Source: Galaxea fascicularis (lineage: Eukaryota; Cnidaria; Anthozoa; Scleractinia; Euphylliidae). From it: 64,000 nucleotides of DNA. The notes under the pieces were generated by a model. The model was given only the letters and a program-made list of their open reading frames with translations. It did not search any database and was not told the DNA's origin. Location of the stretch: positions 4,152,731 to 4,216,730 of the forward strand of contig OX419346.1 in assembly GCA_948470475.1 (NCBI GenBank), written 5' to 3'. Positions 37,101-52,100 of the stretch are shown in pieces. Every line of letters starts with the position of its first letter. The first letter of the stretch is position 1. A program made the translations under genes and the position numbers.

Positions 37101-40100
37101 CCCTTTCCTCCCTAAGAGTGACTTAATAGATTTTATTCTGTCTAACACTAGACGATTTTACTCGTCAAAGGGAGACCCCTTAGGGGTTAAAGGGTAAAAC
37201 ATTAGTTAAGATAGTTTGGGGTTCTATAGAGATAACACCCTCTGGCTGATAAGTTCTCCTCACCCGTCTGCTGTACAGTGTGTTGATATCATAAGGAGAA
37301 GTAACATGCTAATCAGTTCTGGGAGTTAAAGGGTCAAATACCTGTCTCGAATGCTTCGTCATCGTGAGTCTCGGTTCCGAAAGCAGACGATGATCCGATC
37401 TTTGAAGGGCAAACTAGAAAAAGAGAAGAAACAATCTAAAGATTAGCCGGTCTGGTTACACTACAGGAGATGCCGCGAAGAAATGCCGCGGGAACAGTTC
37501 TCCTCCTGTGACGTCAAAGTCCTTGTAAATAAGCTGTGTTGCAGACAACACAAACTGAAATTCAGATTATTATGTGCGCCGCATTTTGGCCCTTTACCTT
37601 TTTCGTTTGAAATTATGAAGATGTGCTGTTTAAATCCGATGAGAATGTCTCCTGAAAACAAAAGTATAAAATAAATAAATTAATCATGCAACGATAAAAT
37701 ATATAAATACTCAACACAAACCGTCATGGGCCTTACAAGACGCTTGAGAATCAGAAGCCGCTATCCTCTGAGCAATTATCCTGACCACCTCTTCACTCAA
37801 CAGGGAACAAGGGAGCTTAAGCGACCAGGACGGCAACGGCAACGAGAACGCCACAAAACAATAGGTTTAATAAGCATAAACAATCGCTCTGCACGTGCGT
37901 TTTACAGTTTTGTACATTTCGTTACCGTCCTCTGCAAAACAACAACGTGAAATGACCAAATCTTACGTTTCTGGGCAAGGGGAGCGCATTATGGTAAATT
38001 GTTCTTTCTTTGTTCAACTGTGACACCGTTCGTAGTAATTTAGTCCCTGGAAAGTTCGCCAGCACTTTATATATTAGGCCCCGTCCACACTAATGCGTTT
38101 TCGAAAACCTCCGTTCCTTGAAAACACATAAAAGTATTTACGTCCACATTAGCGTTTTCACAGCGTTTTCCACCGTAACATAATAATATAATATATATAA
38201 CAATATATAATGGGCGGACAGACGGCGAAAACGGATAAAAACGTTCGCGAAAACGCATTAGTGTGGACGGGGCCTTAAACGAACAGCACCCCCGCGAAAA
38301 CACTGCTTAATTAATAAGAAGGATTCTTACCTTGACTATTAAGAAATGAAGCGACAGTTAAAGTTTCATCCATCATAATTTCACGGAGGAGAGTCTTATC
38401 TCTGTCCCAAATTTTAATCACTCCATCACGACTACAAAATAAAGAAAACGATTTAATAATGATTACTCAGATTTAAAATTTGAAGCAGCGGTCTTATTTC
38501 TGTCCCAAATTCGGCTCATCTCAATGTAATAACTCACAGCTGATGTAAAACAAAACAAAAAAATAAAACAAAAGATTGTTAACAATAAACCTACAACAAA
38601 ACAAAAGTCAAAAAAACAAAGAAAGCCCTTTCAGGTTATTACATTGTAGAAGGGCCTTAAATTCGATCGCGCCCTCGCATCAAAAGCACAAAAAGGTGAT
38701 GTTATATTTCGGTGCATCCGTTCACTACTTTCGATCGCCTTGGGTTTCGAACAAAATTTCACTGAAGAATGTCCGCTAATAGCTCTCAGCCAGATAATTG
38801 ATGATGAGGGTGGAAACCGGCAGGGGTTCCTCTTTACTCGTTGTTCTCCGAACCTTTCCCTGGAATAAACTCAAAATTGCTTAACAAAATGGAGATGTCC
38901 TTCACATGGCCACACCCTCACTAAGGTGCCTGTGTGCCACATAACCATACTCAGTGGCAGTCAGCATTCGATCGCGTAGATGCAATTTACGTTACCTCGC
39001 ACTGCAGAATATTTCCAAATTGGTGTTGGAGTCTATGCTGTTAACACTCGCTTGGTGATCTCTGGCAGAAGGGCGTTTCGACCCTAATACCCAAGTTTCA
39101 TCTAGTAAAATAACAAAATAAATTAACATTTCTGAAATCAACATCCATTTTCTCCTCACTTTTGCCCTATCCTTCTCAGAGAGCTGGTTGAGAGAATTTG
39201 TTTAAATGCCAGTGCATTCCATCTTTGTTCATCAGTTCCTTTATTCTTCATGAACATAACGTTTTAAAAATAGTCTTAGACGCTGGACAACCTCACGACT
39301 AACATGATGGTATCAGCATGTCGACAATCTAGAACCCCTGGAGTCTTCTTTCCAGCGGTCGGGAAGCGAGCGAAATTCAGCGCCATGTTGAATTTCTGTT
39401 GTACTTCCGGCAATGAATGAGAATTTTCAAACCTAACGTAACTTTTGAGAGCTGCTTGTTTCTTCAAGCTTACACAAAAACGAACTCTGCATGCGCAATT
39501 CAACCGGAAGTTTGACACCATTGCTCTCCTTGCTTATATTGTAAGACATCCACAGCACTCAAGCGCCCAATTTTATGCACCACAAACTTCCCGGGAAATT
39601 TAAAATGAACCAAAACGGCACACTCCACTGTGAATTGACGGATTCATCGTTCGACCAAAGTTCCTCTCAACACAAGAAAAAAGAAAAACAAACACTGAAG
39701 CAAGGTCCGTTATCTTCCATTGTTTACCGGTCTCTCCATTCCTCACACCCATTCCTACGTAAATAAACTCGAGGCGTCCCAAATCAAGGAAGCAACTGCT
39801 CATGCGTCGATGCGTACAAGAGGCTTTATGCGTCCATTCCCCATGACTTTTCTGCGCGCGCAAAAACTCTTCCCGGACTTTTAGTCTGAACTACATTAAA
39901 TCTAAGCTTCCAACTCAGCGAAAACGTACAGAGCATTTCCCCCTTTCCTATTAAAAACAAACATACGTTAACATACCTTCATCATCAAAAGCTTCCCGTC
40001 TCTCGATTAAAAGAGAATGAAGATGTAGGTATCCACTTTTGTGCCCACATAGCAAGAGATTGTCCTGCAAAGCAATGCACATGAAAACAAACTTGCCGTC

Positions 40101-43100
40101 ATTTTCCTCGTAGAAATAAACCTTGATAATTTTAGTTTTAGAAATTCTTCCTTGTGTGAGAAACGTGCTTCCCCTAACTTTCTGACTGCTAGGCCCTTCC
40201 AGGAAACATAAGACAAGTAGAGACGCTCAGCGAATTTAAAATCAAACTAAAGCGCCATCTTAAGCAGTAACGCGTACGGTGCATGTTGCTTCTATAACTT
40301 GATTGATTGTCTAGTTTTTAATGTTTTAATGTCTTTGTTTTTGTGTTGTGCCAGGGCTCCCTTTAAACTAGCCCTACTAAATTGGATACCCCAGGGTAAA
40401 TAAACAAATAAATAAATAACAGGTGCTTAAACAGTTACCAACTTTGGACGTAAAAGGGTCACATTGAATAAGGTTAGTTGGGCAAAGCTTATGAATAAAG
40501 ATGAATCAAGAGCAACGACATGTTTCTCCCATCGCCTAATAATACGCAAAAAGTGTTGAAAAAGTATGGATCCTGAAAACAGCGCGCCATATTTGAATGA
40601 TACAACCATTCTGTTTTTTTGTTTGTTTGTTTTTGTTTTCAACATAGTTTCGACCTCAGAAAGAGACCAACTACCAACGGTGATCGCGTACCATTCTGGT
40701 AAAACACGTCATGTCGGCGTCACAATCAATCCGATTCAGCAACTCCAGCAACGGTAATGACCAAATAAGGATAACAATCCCAGGATGCCTGCACTTTGTT
40801 ACCAGGGTGTTCATCACCTGATCATGGTACACTTCGAGAACCTGCGGAAAAAGAGAGGACACTGTCATACCACACGGTGTCCGTGTACCGTTCTAGATCA
40901 ACTAGGGAGAGGGCAGAATGTCGGGCGGGGACGGGGGAAGGGTGTCGTCTCGTTTGGAGACAGAGAATCTTCTTTGATATGCAAGCGATAAGCTGTGCAA
41001 AATCGGTACAAGGAAAGGGTAGGGGGAGAGAAGGGAGGAAGCCTAGGGGCAGTGGGTAGGTTTCCTTTAGAATCGCGGGAAACCAACCGGGAAACCAAAA
41101 ACAGCTTTGTTTTACCACGCCAAGCCTCGCCCCCACGGTTTCGACTGCGAGGCGGAGTGGTAAAACAAAGCTTCTTTTGGTCTCCCGGGACAATATGGTC
41201 GCCGTGTGACAAGGGCGAACGATAATGCCAAAGAATTCGCGGTTGTCTTTTCCTTTTGTCGATGAAAGAAAACAATGCAGTTTAGGCCAGCAGAAAGAAA
41301 TGCTCATTTTCATTACTCACGGCATCTTTGTTGGCTTGTAATTGGTGATACTTCAGACCCTGCCAAAACATGTGAAGAAATAACACTCTTCCATCCTGCA
41401 GGGAAAAAAATTAACATTTTGAACCATTTTCTATCGTCCCCGTTCTGCTGCACGTAGCCAGCCTAAATAAACACTGTTGACCTCAGGTTAAAGACTGACA
41501 ACTAAACACCCCGAAGCAGAATAACAATCAGATTTGCTTTTAGTTAGACAAGAACCATTATGTACTTAACAACACTGAAATATATGGAGTAATGAACAGT
41601 ATTGATAACTAGTAAGGTTACACTGAGAAGTCTACCGCAACGTCTTCGAACACTAATAAAGTCCGTGCTTATTGATACTAAACAGTATAGTTCCACTATA
41701 TAAACTTTAAGAACTTCGATGTGACTCAGATGTCTAAATAGGTCTACCAACCTCTTTATGGGCTGGATTTTCCTTTTGAAATTGAATGGCTTTTTCAGTT
41801 ATACAATTTAAATGTGAGGTAAACTTGAAACTTGTAAAAACACCACCGCAAGCAACGAATCAACGAAATGATAGAGTGTAAATAGTTTAACACTATGCTC
41901 ATAGTTTTTCAGCGTTTTAACACCATTTTTGTCTGTTCAGAAAGCATGAATATGCCAATCAAAGCGCAATTCTGAGCAAGGTAACCGCTTTCAACATCGA
42001 TCCACCAAGCACAGAAAGAAAGAAAACCCGGCTGTGACACCATGAACAAAGCTTTCGTTTATACTAAAATCATGAGTTCGAAAAGCCGAAACGCTGACTA
42101 TATCACCAACCTGTGTTCCGGCCATTAAGAACTGCGTGGCATCAGGGCACGCCTGTCCTTCAACAGACTGCATTATGATTGGAGAATACAACATCCCCAA
42201 ACATGTTATCACCACTTTCTCCTTGCGAGCCGACAGCGAGGACTCTCTGCCGCTGACCTCCCGAGTGAGATAGGAACTGGGTCCCAATGATGATGAATCA
42301 CCAACCATGGGGCTTGGAGATCTAAGTGGAGCAAAAAAATGAAAGTGATGTACAGTGTACATCTGTAATAAGAAGAAAACAAAAACGTTTCTTCCTACAT
42401 GCTCTACAGCATTTGAACTACAATCTCGTCAAGTCTTTTTCTCGTCTCTCGTTGTCTGGGTGAAGGCTGCATTTGCGCTTGGAGGTCTGACTACGCCCCC
42501 CACCCCCTCCCCCTACCATCACTACCATCCCACATTTCTAAAGGCCGGAAAAGAGGCCTACACACATTCCAAAATGGCTCCCATTCTTATATTCTTTTGT
42601 TTTTATTCAAATCAATCAGCCCTCGTTGCCTCGTTCTTACGAGCAACATTCAAAAGAATATTTTACTTTGAACATGGCAACAAGGGCTAATCTGAATTAA
42701 AAAAAAGAGAACATTAGAATGGGAGCCATTTTGGAATAAGGGGTATAGAAACGCTGATTTGTGCCAGGTAATATCCTAGGAGGAAGCACCCAGGAGGGGG
42801 GAGCTCTGTTCTATGGTCGACATCACACGTAGAGTACTTCATACCAGTATTACCTGTTGCCTTCACTAAGCCAAGGACTGCCCGCTCTCGACTTTGGCAA
42901 AGTATCTTGTGAGTGTTGACCATGAATGTCTTCTATGAAATCCAGTTTCCAGGACTCCACTCGAGTGGCTGGATTCGTCCTGACAAAAACCATACGGAAA
43001 CGATGTGAAATCTAACAGATAATGTCAGTACCAAGTGAAGTATCATAATAGTTAAGAAACGAGACGTTTAGCAATTAACTGCCAGCATACAAGACATATA

Positions 43101-46100
43101 TAACGTACATAATGCATGCCACATGACACATAAAAAGTACAGTGTACCAAAACCGAATAGCAGTAGTTGCGATGGTAGCGGAAGCATTAGCAGTTGCAGT
43201 GGTAGTGTTAGTGGTTGCATCAGCATCAGCAGTGGCTGCAGCACCCGTAGTAGCAGTAGCAGGTACCATTCTTAATGTCCGTAAAGTCAATAAAGTTTTG
43301 GTAAAGACTTCAATAACAAAATCATACCTTGTATAATAGACCCAGATCTCCTGCTCATCAATCAGCAAGTACATCATGTTAAACTCCCTGTTGTATGTCA
43401 CGTCTTTAACTGCAGTCAGAGGAGAAATAGACGGAGGAGGGAGGACTGTGGAGAGGTTTTGACGCCTGCGCGAGATCAAACGGACACTAGAAAGAAACGA
43501 AATTAAAGAATTAATCGCTCTGTGATTGGTTCGCAAAACTGACGCCACTCTTTCATCCAATGAGAAAGAAAACCAAAAGCAATGGTGTCTGGTACCAATC
43601 TTCCTTGCTCATTTGAAAGTTAAATTATAGTACAAAACCTGGCCAGACAATAACTTCAAATTGTTCCCGGATAATGCTTTTTACAAATGTACAAAGATAA
43701 TAAACTAATAAATAATAAAACAAAACAAAAAACTATAAATAGGTACACAAGGTAAAGGAAAGAAATAGAGGGAAACTGAATTCCCATATATATTTTCTGA
43801 AAGGCAGCAAACTTTGGCGGCCTTTGCCCACACAAATACATGTAAAAACGTATCCGCCACTTTCTCACACAGGGATAATGTCGGTGGCAAAATAGTAGTA
43901 TATATAAAAAAAAACATGTAAATCGAAGCATTGTACCTGCTGTCGGTACCAACTGCCATGACACGTTTTGATTTTCCGCTGCACGTGACCAAAGAGAGTG
44001 ACGTGACAGAACAGCGTGACAAGGCCCAGAAGCCACACAGATGGTTCAGTGAGAATACCTCGATAACGCGATTAGAACAGCAATAAATAAGTTTTGGGGA
44101 CACGATATTCATCCAGTAAATTCCCTCTGAAAATACGGGAAGGCTGAAACAAAGATAAAAGTTATGAATGCGATGAGGTGGTGGCGAAAAGTAGCAGAGA
44201 ACAGGCATGCCCCAAGAAGTATTATATAATAACCAAATCAATGAGCGCGCTCTGATTGGTCAATCACCTATGGTTTATTGTGCCAGTAAACTCATGGAAA
44301 TTTTGCGCGTTTCTGAATTATTATATATAAGCAATAGACCACCACAATTTTCTATGGTTTAGAAGCATGATAAACCACTCGAGACGTTGGAAGAACACTC
44401 GAAGAATTCATAAATCACTCGCCTGCGGGTCGTGATTTACGAATTCTTCTCGTGTTCTTCCTACATCTCGCGTGGTTTATCAGCCTTTAAACCATAGAAA
44501 TTTGTGGTATATTGCTTAAATAAAGAATGTGAAAGCAGCGAGTCTCATCCCCTTATAATGCGTCAATAGCGAAAAATTCAGTCATAAAAACTGTTTCAAT
44601 CTGAGAGAGATTAAAGCAATAATTTAACAATCTTGGAATTCATTCTTATTTACACTTAATAATTTGTGGAGGTTGCACCGTCACTCCTAGTCACTCACTA
44701 CGAACTAAACATACGACTTTCGATTCTTGCTTCTGTTCTTTTCTGATTTTTTCTGATTGCTATTTGTCCTTGGATTTGTTTGTTCGTTTTGTTTCTTTGT
44801 CCGTGTGTTAAATTTTGTAGACAATTAATCTACAGTGATCCACCACTCACAACCCTAATATCAACATTTATGATCTCCAATCTGTTCTTCATACATTTTC
44901 AACGGTAATTATAAAGAGAATTTGTTACTTATTGATCACTTCCTTTTTTTCTCACAACCTTTATGTTTGATTGAGCAGTGTTACTTTAAGGAGAATTCAA
45001 ATATTGGTCACTCTTAGGGGTTAAGGGTTAATTACACCGGACAGCGCAAATTACCTGTATATCTCTTCCATGTAATCAAGTGAGCTGACTTTGACTATGC
45101 CGTCCATGGCTGCAGTTATGACTAGCGCTGAAGTTTCCGGGTGCAGCATAATCTTTGTTATGGCCTGGTTGAAAAAATTCACGACATTAATATTCCAACA
45201 TTGACAACTTCAACAACCCTTTTGTTGTTAAGCTACGATTGTGAATTCAAAATGATATGAAAGTCTGTGCTGCAGAAACAGACAAAAATTGTGTTGCTAT
45301 AAAAAGGTACATTGACGTAATAAGAGCGATTGTGTTCAGCACATTTTTGTTTACGAATACTGTACAGACTGTAGACGTATAATCGCGTGAAATTCCTCAA
45401 TCACCAGATGCTTTAGACTCACAGAAGTGATATCGAAATGTTAGCTTACAAATTTGAACCATGAAAACTTTTCAACCAAAATAATGTCAGTAATCTATTT
45501 GTTGAATTCCCATGTTCATATTTTATTTGAATTGTTGCGACACAATTTGCGATCTCATTGTTACCTTGGAATGGCCGGTGAAGGTATGAATTTTTCCTCC
45601 AGTTTTTGATCTACTCCAGACATTAACTACAAATAAAAGAAAGAATCACTTATCGAAGCAGTTGACTTCAGTTGGAAACCTAAAACTCATACTCGTTATG
45701 ACAGCTCGTTTTCGTTACTAGGCACTATTCACTATACTTAAGCTCGGTTCACATGTGCAACGCAATTGCAATTACAAGTACAAGGGCAAATGCAAACGAC
45801 GTTCACAAGTCAAACGCAAACGCAAGAAAAGTCAGATACGCAGGCGCAGTCGACGTCTTTTTCAAGATGGCGGACGAGGGTGTCGTTTGCATTTGCGTTA
45901 CCCCGGTTAACCAGGCTTAAGATGACCAGGAAGACAAGTGCGCAAGGTTTGATGGGAATGATATGACACCTCCAAAAGACACAGAGGAGCCATGAGTGTG
46001 TCAACGTATACTGTACAGTGGAACCCCGCATTACCACCACCAACGACAACTTTTTGGAGTTCACAATCGTTATTTTCTTTATAACGCCGATAATACGACC

Positions 46101-49100
46101 AGCCAAAATGCCTGGCGAGACTGCTGAATGAAAACATTAAAAGACACAATTTGACAAGTAATTCAGTGAATGCTGTTCAGTTGTTAGCTAAAGTTATTAG
46201 TGACAAGCGGGTTCAGTTGTTATTAAATCAGGCAAATTGTAGACAGGCAAATTGCCTCCGTGGAAAGGGTGTATGAACAAAATATTAATACTACAAATTG
46301 GAAAACACTTGGAAGACTTCACCTTGCAGCATTTCGTAACTTTCAAAGTTTAACTTATTTAGCCTCCCTGCCGGTTTTACTGGGACTTTTCGAGTATCTA
46401 ACATATTTGACCCTACCCTGACAGTATATACATGTACATCCAAATTTTCACGGCCCGACGGTAGTAGCATTAGCAAGGTTCCACTGTTCAAACTGTTCAC
46501 AGTACTTGCGTATTAATGAGCACTATAAAGGGCTTTCAGAAATCTTCGCTGTCTTTTACTACGTAAAATCTTGGAAACTTTTCTGGGGAAATGCTGGCAG
46601 GTATATGACCATACCCCAAGGATCATTCAATGGAAGGAGAGGAGAGAACAAAAAATCATCGCCATACCATCACAGTCGGTTCCCACAGTAACCAGGAAGT
46701 TACAGGCTTTGGAATAAACGCATCCAGTTACAGGTCCCCTGTGAGCGCTGCAAAAACAAATAAATTAACCGCAGCAAAAGTTAAGAGACAGTTTTAAACT
46801 CTTTTGCTGATTTTGGTATTTCAAATTCACAACATTGTTCAAAACTTAGCTTACTCCAGTATCTGGAAAAGTAAGTTTCCCTCCATGTCATACGCCACGA
46901 CATTTCGCTCGGACAAACAGTAGAGACGCTGAAAAAGGCAACACTTGATTAAACAAAACTGACTTTCGAAAAAAAATAACGTTAAGCAATATCAGGTCGT
47001 TTTGGTGTCAAAAAATGTTAGACGTCTATTACTGATTTCTCTATTTAAATTCAAAACCTGAGTGTCTATTGAGACTTTAATTGCGAATTCACGTTGCACA
47101 ACCCACTAATTTAATAGCCTAACAACCGAACTGTAAACTCAGAACATTAGTGGAGGAATGGTGCACAGCTTTAACTGATCAGTTTCTAAATTTTAAGTTT
47201 CACGTTACTTTTGCGGCCAACCAAATTCTTCGAGGCAAAGAACGGTCTCTTCAAATGTTGGTACTCAGTCCATGAAAATAAAGATAAAATTTAGTGTTCT
47301 CGCCCAGGCTCGTAGGCCTTCTGGAATTGGTTCTCCCTGTGCAGTGTACATCCCAAACGACACTACTTTTCGCCAAGAAACATAGAAACATCCGTGGCAA
47401 TAGCCCCTTTGGGCGTCGTTAGCGAAAGTGATGTCTCCTTTGGAAGTCTTCTCTTTAATTAACAACATGTCTTTGGGAACAGCAACCTCGCCACTTTAGG
47501 CATAGACAGGGCATAGTATACAAAGACAAAAAATTAGGCACGGTCAAAAAAGACTCCTGCTTGTCACTGCATTGAAGATTTAACCTTTTTTCAGACTTAC
47601 TTGCATGGCTTCGTCCAGTTCCACGTGTTTCACCCAGCTTCCCCCCATGTCAGGGTAAGATGCCCTGTAACACGAGTGGGCCAACATGATTTACAGTCAA
47701 GCTATGTCAATTGCGACCACGCAGCAGGGTTGTCACTTATGTTTGAAGCAGGTGGGGATACACCAAAAATATCCGGGGATTGGAGTTGCTGTAGTGAAGT
47801 CAACTTGCTGGTTTTATATCAGAATAGCCGGGGATATACCTCAAAATACCAGGGGAAAATCCCCGGGCCCCTGCCCTAATAATGACAGCCTTGATGCAGT
47901 GTTTTTGAAACTTGAACAAACTTTTGACTGTCAATAATCGATCAGAGGAATTATAAACACAGAGGAAGGGGCATGACACCGGCTTTATTTAATTAAAAGC
48001 TTGATTTGCTGTTCCTACATCTGTCAATGCCATCACTTTCAAATCAGAAGACATCACTTAACTCCCTCACCATCCTCTGCCTAAATTGCCATTAACTGGG
48101 TGGCGTGTGAGCAGGCCTGTTCACTACTAAATAATTCCTGTGCGACACATCACCGGCTTTGCTGGCAAACGCCAGCTGGGGAGAGGAATGTGTCGCATGA
48201 GAATTATTTAGTAGTGAGCTATTTATTAGTGAGCCTGTTGGCAGCCTATTCCACAGGAAAACTTAGGAGACTATTGTTTAATTAATTTTTCTCGCTTACA
48301 CGCTAACCTTGCAAGTGTCCTTAATTAAGGTTTTGTTTTCCTCAAAGTATTTAGCAGGGGTTTCAATAGAAGCCAGCAACGGGCGAAATCCGTCGCCTAC
48401 TTTGTCATAATTTACCTCTCACCGCCTCCTACTTTGCCCTTTGTCTAGATTTTCACTCAAATGATTAAAACATGTTCATCAGGTCGCTTATTATTTAACC
48501 TACTTTGGTTAGCTCAGACAGCTATTCCAAAAAATATTGAAACCTCTGATCTAGGTGATTATTATTTGTCAATTTTGACTTTTTTTCTTTCATTTTCATC
48601 TATTTAATTGTTGTTGACTAGATGCAATTCCAGAACACTGACCCAACTGTGAAATAAATTATGAGAACTTATTGTAACTAAAACAAAGCCAAAATAATAC
48701 AGTCAAGTAGTAACAGATTGTTCACCTCAATACCAAACCATAGTTAGCCATTGGTCTTGAATCCCTCTCCCAAGCCTTCTGTTTGTCTTTATCAATCACA
48801 CCAAATGTCCAGAACTGAAAGGAAATTGTGTATCTTTTTTTTTTTTATCAATAATAAAAAATAAAATATGTTTGCATGTACATGTATTACATACTTTGTG
48901 TGGATAGCCTTCCTGTGTAAGATATTAGTGACAGCCTTGAAAACCACATTCAAACTGAAGAGATTTCAGTTGTGCAGTCCCAGGAAATAATGTTTATCCA
49001 TTTCCAGAGGGGTGGTGTGAGGGATGGAGTGTGGTGTGGGGGTGGGGGGAGGGGGTATGGATATTTCTGGGGACCACACATAACACCAGGCCCCGGTTGT

Positions 49101-52100
49101 TCAAACGTTGGATAGCGCTATCCACCGGATAAATCACTATCCAGCGGATAAGTAATGGGAAAGCTAATTCCACTATCCGCTGGATAGATATTTATCCAAT
49201 GGATAGTGCTATCCAGCCTTTGAACAACCGGGGCCAGGTGTTTACCTTCATGCCACCAGTTCCACCAGTAATAAGCTCATCTTTCCTGTGATTAAAAACC
49301 ATGCACAGCACAGAGTGCATTTCAGCCGACACTGAAAACACCTCATGAAAATTAAGGTTGAACACCTGCAGACAGACAAATATAAAGCTGTAACGACACG
49401 GCAAAGGAAATAGGAAGGGAAGGGGGGGGGGGGGGGGGAGGTAAAGGTTCCAGTTCAAGTATTTATACATTCATTTTTTCATTGGCTAAAGATGTTCTAT
49501 ACTGGTATCTCATGTGTTCCAGATAAGAGAAGGTCTCAGGTCAAAACCCTACGGGAACTGCATGACAACAACAACAGCAACATCTTTTATTTAAACACGG
49601 TGGGTTTTAAAGCTAATATACATGTATTGTTGCTAAAATATTGTAGCTTACCGGAAGGACAAATCGCTCAAAGACTTTCTAGTCCGAGCAAAAATCCCTT
49701 CCCAAGATTAAAACAACAAAAACGAGAGTTATATGCGGTAAGGAGGGTGACAATATTACAAACAGAAAACACCGTCAATTTGGGGACGGCAAATCAAGAC
49801 AAGATGAATTATAATAATTATTATTAATAGAAAATTTATTCTGTTTATTTGACTGATATATGTGTTTAAATTCTAAATTTATTATTCTCTAATAGGATTT
49901 TGTAACAATTCTTTATGCTCTGAGTTTCTCTCTAATTCATTTATCTGCAGGGTTCGCAGTACTGAGATGGCCCAGAAATACTTATAGGCAGCTAGACTTC
50001 AGCCCGGAGGCACACAAAGGCAAATTTCATAGCCAGCACAGGCGACTACTTTCGTCTTGACAAACAATGGAATTCGCCGGTTGCAGGCTACTACAGAACC
50101 CTGTATCTGTAAAACGTTTACATACACATCCGTGCACATAATTCATCTGCCACCAAGGCAACTAGAGTAGTGCATTAAACAGAGTGTACTGAGAAACTTA
50201 GAATCTACATGTCTTGTATAATAATCCAGAGGGCAATAATTCCAGGGTGGAGGTGTTCACAGTCACCAAGTCCTCGATCCAGTTTTCCAAACCTGGCCTT
50301 CTATTACTTCCAAAATATACCATGACTTTCAATACCCATTTTCACACATGTTTTCACACAGGCCTCTGCAGAATTAATGTCCTTCTGTCTTTCTTGCAAA
50401 ATAATTAAGCTTGTCATCACTGATGAAGTCAACAATATAACTGAACCCAACAAAAGAACAGGATGGTATATTTTGGAGGTAAAAACGAACTGAAGACATT
50501 TATGCACTGTTATTGGTTCCTTTAAATTCCATTACCCAATTTCAGCATTGTAATGCTCAAAATACATTTCCTGTTTCCAGAACAAAATGGATCAAACACC
50601 CCAGTCCTTTGGGGTGGTAAATGACTGCCATGTAGGATGGCACCCTGTCTCTTCCCCCCTCTCTCCTCCGCAGAGGCTAAAGGTTTTTTTTCGGGAGGAT
50701 CCGCTGAGTAATGTAAGTGCAGGCACAGGTTTACAGGCGACGGCGGAAAGCGCGGGAGCCTCTGCCAGATACCACGCCCAAGATGGCTGCCATCTGGGGG
50801 GACATTGCAATATTGGTTTATTTGAATTCAGATTTACCATCAAGAGACAGCTCCTGAAGAGAACAGTCAAGCTCCGAATCCTCCGCCATATTCTTCCAAG
50901 AGAAAAAAGAAAAAGACATCATAGAAGATCACCCCCCACGGGCTTCAGGGGAGCCTTCGAAGTACAACACTTTTGCTTCGTTTCTTGGAAATTATTGAAT
51001 TAGACCTCAAAAAAACTAATGCAAACTGTAGCTAAATAATTAGCAATGGGTTTCTGTGAGTTTCAAGCTGTCAAGTTTACCCAACACCGAGAAATCTATC
51101 GAAGTACGAGAAAACGACAAGGATGTACGAGAAGTCGACGTACATCTGGCAGAGATTCTCCGCACGATCGATCCATTCGACTTTGTGCCTACACTAACGT
51201 CTTACAGCGGATTTATATAACGAACATTAGAACCTCTGCGAGGAGAGAGTCTTCCCCCCCCTCCCCTCTGCCCCCTGCCCCCTTTGGACAACATTTAACC
51301 AATTAGCACATTACCCCAACAATGGACTACAAGAGCAAAATTAGGTAGGTTTTCTCTTACCTTTAATGCATACTCTTTTGACAATGCGAAGTAGACATTG
51401 AATTTTCTTGAAAATAATATAAGTCGCAGAACATTAAACTGATACGATGGGTAATTGAGATGCCTGGTGACTATGAAAACATAAAATAATGAATTAGTCA
51501 AATTTTGGACTGGAAACAGACAAAATTGGCACTTAACTGTCTCTTCAAATATCAGGATATACATGTAAGTTACATTTCTTGTCACGTTGAAGATAATGAG
51601 CAATCTTGCTACAGATGGTATGAGCTTAGTATCGAGCTCAACATTTACATTACCTGTATTATATACGCTCTCATAGGACCAACTTGTAATGCCTCGTGAA
51701 TCAAGAAACACAAACTGTCTGAATCTTGAATTGTGTGTCACTTGAAAACAGAAATGGTAAGAATCATAAATGGTTAAATCAGTGACTTTGTTACTAATAA
51801 TAATGCCAAGGGGGGAAGTACTAATTATTATTAATAATGGTAATTAAAATCATTAGCTGTTTGCACTTCCAAAAAAATTGGGTGGGGGTGTGCAGCATGC
51901 TTCCTGAAACCCTTACCCTATTTCAGACCAAAATCTGTGATTTTCCCTACTCTATTTCAGACCTGATAAAAAATTTGATACCCTATTTAAGACCTGATCC
52001 TTAAATCAATAACCCTACAGTGTAATTCAGACCTGCCTTAATCAGTTCCCTAGGTCTGACCAATGTTAAAGGCAATGCTTATATGCTATGACACAAAACT

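Noticed and set aside
40822..41313. Minus-strand frame of 163 codons across 40.8-41.3 kb
   Set aside because: It runs through an intron and an inverted repeat between exons 15 and 16 and covers the borders of a phase-perfect exon. Composition is not protein-like.
43075..43560. Minus-strand frame of 161 codons with a Thr/Ala-rich end
   Set aside because: Only 43328-43486 is exon 12. The Thr/Ala part is a translation of the CAGCAGTAGTTGC-like intron repeat after the donor.
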